Shown here: in pieces, positions 62,150 to 64,000 of the stretch
Layout: each line of letters opens with the position of its first letter
Numbering within the stretch: position 1 is the first letter of the stretch
NCBI RefSeq assembly: GCF_027497495.1
Contig: NZ_CP114205.1
Location: forward strand, 3,224,001-3,288,000
Direction of reading: 5' to 3'
Length of the DNA: 64,000 nucleotides
From: Streptomyces tubercidicus
GTDB lineage: Bacteria; Actinomycetota; Actinomycetes; Streptomycetales; Streptomycetaceae
The notes under the pieces: model-generated
What the model was told of the DNA's origin: nothing
The model's database searches: none
The model's input: the letters and a program-made list of their open reading frames with translations, nothing else
Translations under genes and position numbers: made by a program

Positions 62150-62337
62150 CGGACGGGAGGGGGTGGGCCGGAGGGGCCTGTGTTGTGGACGTAAAGCGAA
62201 GCAGTCCACAACACAGGCCCCGGAGGACCACCACCGGCACCCACCACCCACAAACCGCGGCCCCCGCCCAAACACCCCACCCCGCCGACAGGCGAAGAAC
62301 AGAAGACGCACGGCGGGACAGCCGACAACGTGGGAAT
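62150..62337 (-). repeat. Intergenic hairpin repeat, copy 3 (short loop)
   Basis: Minus-strand orientation, beginning 14 nt after the DUF3027 stop with the same TTCCCACGT / TCGGCTGTCCCGCCGTG head. The stem GGGGCCTGTGTTGTGGA (62173-62189) pairs perfectly over 17 bp with 62205-62221. The loop is only the 15 conserved bases (CTGCTTCGCTTTACG on the minus strand). The internal loop bases (GGA/GGA on plus) are conserved. It likely terminates DUF3027 transcription. Confidence 0.75.
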
Positions 62338-62350
62338 GAGCCCCCAGCGC

Positions 62351-63268
62351 TTAGCTGTGACCCAGCTCCTCCGCAGGCCCCGTCTCCTCGACCGACCCCC
62401 CGTCCCGCTCGGGCCGCAACGACAACGGCTCCACAACCGTCTCGTCCACAACCGGCGCGGCAGGCCGCGGCGGTTTCGGCATGACGGCGGCCTCGGAATG
62501 CGCTCCGCACCCGTACGCGAGGGACACCACCCGGCCGTCCGCCGGGGAGAACTCGTTGGCGCAGACGCCGAACGCCTGGCCCAGGGAGCCGGGCAGCTGG
62601 GTGAGGAAGCCGCAGGTCACACAGGTGGCGGGGGCCGCTTGGGCCATCGCGGAGCGGGCGCCGTACGCCTCTTCCCAGCGGTCGGCGGCGGTGTGCAGAC
62701 CGTAGCGGGAGAGCACCCGGGCGCGGCGCAGGCCCAGTTCCTCGGCGACGGCCGCGATGCTGCCGCGCTGGGGGGCGGGCTGGAGCGCGGGCGAGCCGGG
62801 GAGGACGTCGGCCTCTTCGGAGTCGGCGACCTCGGCGGCCATGCCCTCGGCGACCGGGGAGTTCGGCGGTGGGGCGTCCTCGCCGGTGTAGCCGGGCTCC
62901 AGGCGCAGGTCGTCGGCCTCGGTGGGCAGCAGATCGCCGGGGCCCATGTCGCCGGGGCGCAGCCGCTCGCTCCACGGCACCCACTCCGGCGCCAGCAGGG
63001 CGTCGGGGCCGGGCAGCAGGGCGACCTCGTCGAGCGTGACGATCTTGGCGCGGGAGGCTCTGGCGACCGTCGCGGCCCAGCGCCAGCCCCGGTAGCCGGG
63101 TTCGTTGCAGGCGAAGAGGTGGGTGACGACGCGGTCGCCGTCGGCAACGGCCTCGATGTGCTCGCCGACCATGCCGGGCAGTGCGGCTTCCTCCGCCGCC
63201 GCCCTGGCAAGGTCAACCGCCTCGGCGCACAGGCGGTCAGGGGTACGGCTTCGCATCGCAGCACTCAC
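62351..63268 (-). CDS. DUF3027 family protein
   Basis: A 305-residue soluble protein of the actinobacterial DUF3027 family (mycobacterial Rv0883c-like). Typical segments are 'VVTHLFACNEPGYRGWRWAA', 'VTLDEVALLPGPDALLAPEW' and a Cys-containing end region 'PATCVTCGFLTQLPGSLGQA' with 'CANEFSPADGRVV' and 'YGCGAHSEA', which could bind metal. GTG start at 63268, directly behind a perfect 12-bp palindrome. Function unknown. It is divergent from the MFS gene. Confidence 0.88.
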   Translation of the reverse strand: MSAAMRSRTPDRLCAEAVDLARAAAEEAALPGMVGEHIEAVADGDRVVTHLFACNEPGYRGWRWAATVARASRAKIVTLDEVALLPGPDALLAPEWVPWSERLRPGDMGPGDLLPTEADDLRLEPGYTGEDAPPPNSPVAEGMAAEVADSEEADVLPGSPALQPAPQRGSIAAVAEELGLRRARVLSRYGLHTAADRWEEAYGARSAMAQAAPATCVTCGFLTQLPGSLGQAFGVCANEFSPADGRVVSLAYGCGAHSEAAVMPKPPRPAAPVVDETVVEPLSLRPERDGGSVEETGPAEELGHS

Positions 63269-63624
63269 AAGAATCGATTCTCTCTTCTACGCCGTCTCAC
63301 GAGTGCGCCAGCCGGAGCTGTCCTTGTCCTGTCCGGACGACCGGCGGTGCCGGGGCGGGCGGAGCGGACCTGGGGACCGCGTCGACGTCCGCGCCCGGTC
63401 GTTTCGGTCGAGCGCACCTCTTACGTCCCATTCTGCGGGATCGCGCGGAGGCACGCGGCCAAGAACGACCGCCGGTGGCGCGCTACACACGCTACCCCTT
63501 CAACGGTGGACGACCCCTCGGTGGGAGCGGCAAATGTCCACGGCCGCGATCACGGGCCGGTACGCCCCGCGCGGCAGGGGAGAGAAAGTGCCCTCTCCTG
63601 GGCGAGTTGGGGCACTATGACCGG
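63269..63624. other. Divergent upstream region, DUF3027 / MFS
   Basis: A 356-bp gap between divergent genes. AGAATCGATTCT (63270-63281) is a perfect palindrome touching the DUF3027 start and may be an operator or block ribosome access. CACTAT (63613-63618) is a plausible -10 box 6 nt before the MFS GTG. I see no gene in between. Confidence 0.45.
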
Positions 63625-64000
63625 GTGGCTGCCGCACGGGCGTCGTCGAAGTCGTCACGGGTCTCGCGCGCATCGACGCGCGGCGGGTCCGGACACGGCC
63701 GGGTCCGCCGGGCGGGCCGGGCCGTCGGCCGTGCGCTGCACCGGCCGTTCACGGGTGCGGCGCGCGGGGTGCGGCGCGCCACGCATGCGCAGGGCGCCGG
63801 GGAGTCGGGGCTGGGCAAGCTGATCGAGCTGCATGCGGTGAACTCGGCCGGTGACGTGCTGATCACCGTCGCGCTGGCCTCGACGGTGTTCTTCTCGGTG
63901 CCGACCGATGAGGCGCGGGGCCGGGTGGCGCTGTATCTGGCGGTCACGCTGGCGCCGTTCGCCCTGCTCGCGCCGGTGATCGGACCGCTGCTGGACCGGG
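63625..64000 (+). CDS. MFS transporter, N-terminal part
   Basis: The frame from the GTG at 63625 runs off the window. An Arg/Ala/Gly-rich cytoplasmic N-terminus of about 65 residues is followed by 'LGKLIELHAVNSAGDVLITV' and transmembrane helix 'RVALYLAVTLAPFALLAPVI', then 'GPLLDR', which are typical of an MFS family that lies beside DUF3027 genes in Streptomyces (recalled). The message may be leaderless. Substrate unknown. Confidence 0.78.
   Translation, partial: MAAARASSKSSRVSRASTRGGSGHGRVRRAGRAVGRALHRPFTGAARGVRRATHAQGAGESGLGKLIELHAVNSAGDVLITVALASTVFFSVPTDEARGRVALYLAVTLAPFALLAPVIGPLLDR

Overview
The window is chromosomal DNA from a high-GC actinobacterium, almost certainly a Streptomyces. 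The third-codon G/C bias is extreme and GTG/TTG starts are common. Many genes belong to families typical of Streptomyces: XRE-DUF5753/DUF397 pairs, DUF6879, DUF2530, DUF3027, a WYL regulator and a CtpE-type ATPase. Rare TTA (bldA) codons occur mainly in accessory genes. There are no rRNA or tRNA genes and no CRISPR arrays. Both ends cut a gene: a SIS-domain protein at the left and an MFS transporter at the right.

0-20 kb is metabolic core. A PAS/GAF-like sensor and pdxH lie on the minus strand, with a citrate-synthase-like gene divergent from pdxH. Next comes a minus-strand catabolic operon reading from about 16.8 kb down to 4.9 kb: DinB-like protein, AtuA-like protein, acyl-CoA carboxylase beta, carboxylase alpha, acyl-CoA dehydrogenase, acyl-CoA ligase, enoyl-CoA hydratase, TetR. 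Its content matches the acyclic-terpene (Atu) pathway logic. An IS110-family insertion sequence has split it between carboxylase alpha and the dehydrogenase. An EamA exporter with a divergent LysR gene and a SnoaL-like gene follow.

20.5-34.5 kb is accessory. It starts with a TetR / MFS exporter / FAD-monooxygenase cassette, which looks like drug resistance. After that come small unknown genes, including a 35-residue Gly/Cys-rich peptide, and several XRE regulators with their partners. One two-domain module, a short beta-rich domain plus DUF6879, occurs twice. At 26 kb it is a single fused protein next to an XRE regulator. At 34 kb it is two overlapping genes in an operon with a STAND (NB-ARC/TPR) ATPase. 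TTA codons mark many of these genes.

34.6-55.4 kb returns to core functions: a large FAD/Fe-S oxidoreductase, a berberine-bridge-type FAD oxidase divergent from a WYL regulator, serC, a DrrAB-type ABC exporter with a divergent TetR, a membrane-anchored beta-propeller-like protein, an SGNH hydrolase, an aldo/keto reductase, thpR, a MarR-MFS pair, an NCS2 purine-type permease, DUF2530 and a CtpE-like cation ATPase. Several starts here appear leaderless, with a TANNNT -10 box exactly 7 nt before the start codon.

55.4-58.4 kb is a second small accessory patch: an XRE-DUF397 pair, and an unknown gene flanked by an approximately 180-bp direct duplication that left a truncated copy of a small membrane gene. 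58.4-64 kb holds a sacsin-type ATPase, DUF3027 and the start of an MFS transporter.

The most unusual non-coding feature is an intergenic repeat family with three copies (4.56-4.85, 61.80-62.03 and 62.15-62.34 kb). Each copy has a perfect long hairpin of different sequence around the same loop and internal-loop bases, so the pairing is conserved while the stem sequence is not.
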